Shown: piece after piece, positions 63,866 to 64,000 of the stretch
Layout of the letters: each line of letters starts with the position of its first letter
Position numbering within the stretch: position 1 is the stretch's first letter
Assembly (NCBI GenBank): GCA_934047225.1
Contig: OW204009.1
Coordinates: forward strand, 14,698,501-14,762,500
From: Ypsolopha sequella
Lineage: Eukaryota; Arthropoda; Insecta; Lepidoptera; Ypsolophidae
Length of the DNA: 64,000 nucleotides
Reading direction: 5' to 3'
Made by a program: the position numbers and the translations under genes
The notes under the pieces: generated by a model
What the model was told of the DNA's origin: nothing
Database searches by the model: none
Seen by the model: only the letters and a program-made list of their open reading frames with translations

Positions 63866-64000
63866 GAATTTGAATTTATTTTTCATATTATAGAGTAGCA
63901 AGTAGTTTTTATTTTGTTTAGGTTAAGTCTTATTTAAAGCGATAATGCCGAACCCTGTTTTTGCCAAATTTCCGAAATTTCTAAACTTCTTAAAGCGGTC

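Overview
The window is AT-rich, repeat-dense animal DNA. GT-AG introns, several tRNA-derived and LINE-derived repeats, and non-LTR retrotransposon proteins of the kinds common in moths and butterflies suggest a lepidopteran nuclear genome. This assignment is an inference from repeat and protein types; no database was consulted. No bacterial operons, rRNA or CRISPR arrays were seen.

The main host gene lies on the + strand and spans at least 10528-63453. Eleven exons chain in perfect phase into about 466 codons of a leishmanolysin-like (M8, invadolysin/LMLN) zinc metallopeptidase. They cover the propeptide/early domain (10.5 kb, 37.4 kb), the catalytic core with HEMLH (44.7 kb), the third zinc histidine (54.1 kb), the Met-turn (55.0 kb) and the cysteine-rich C-terminal part (57.2, 62.8, 63.4 kb). 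The N-terminal exons and the 3' end fall outside the window.

Inside the 26.7 kb intron (10640-37357), on the same strand, sit three paralogous two-exon genes (12.7-15.6, 22.6-26.2 and 30.1-32.0 kb) that I do not recognise. Each has a TATA box 67-87 bp before its ATG, a very short first exon encoding the start of a signal peptide, a phase-1 intron split inside a Cys codon (T|GT), and one long exon encoding a charged, lysine-rich, low-complexity mature protein with a shared N-terminal motif (ISA-IEDVKKLA). Two of the three also share a C-terminal TLPSGRY tail. This nested family is the best candidate for something undescribed.

The 54-59 kb part of the peptidase gene is a hotspot of tandem duplication. 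It holds a frameshifted copy of the zinc-ligand exon, a partial copy of the next exon, a duplicated intron block whose second copy is a natural empty site for two transposons, and an array of donor-containing but acceptor-less copies of the 57.2 kb exon.

Most of the rest is transposon-derived. There are 5'-truncated LINE reverse-transcriptase remnants, SINE-like tRNA repeats, many foldback or TIR elements with TA or 8-bp target duplications, a 4 kb near-perfect palindrome carrying two divergent copies of a CXC-domain transposon-type gene, a tyrosine-recombinase-like fragment, and mini- and microsatellites. Stretches not listed separately are intronic or intergenic DNA in which I see no coding or RNA signal.
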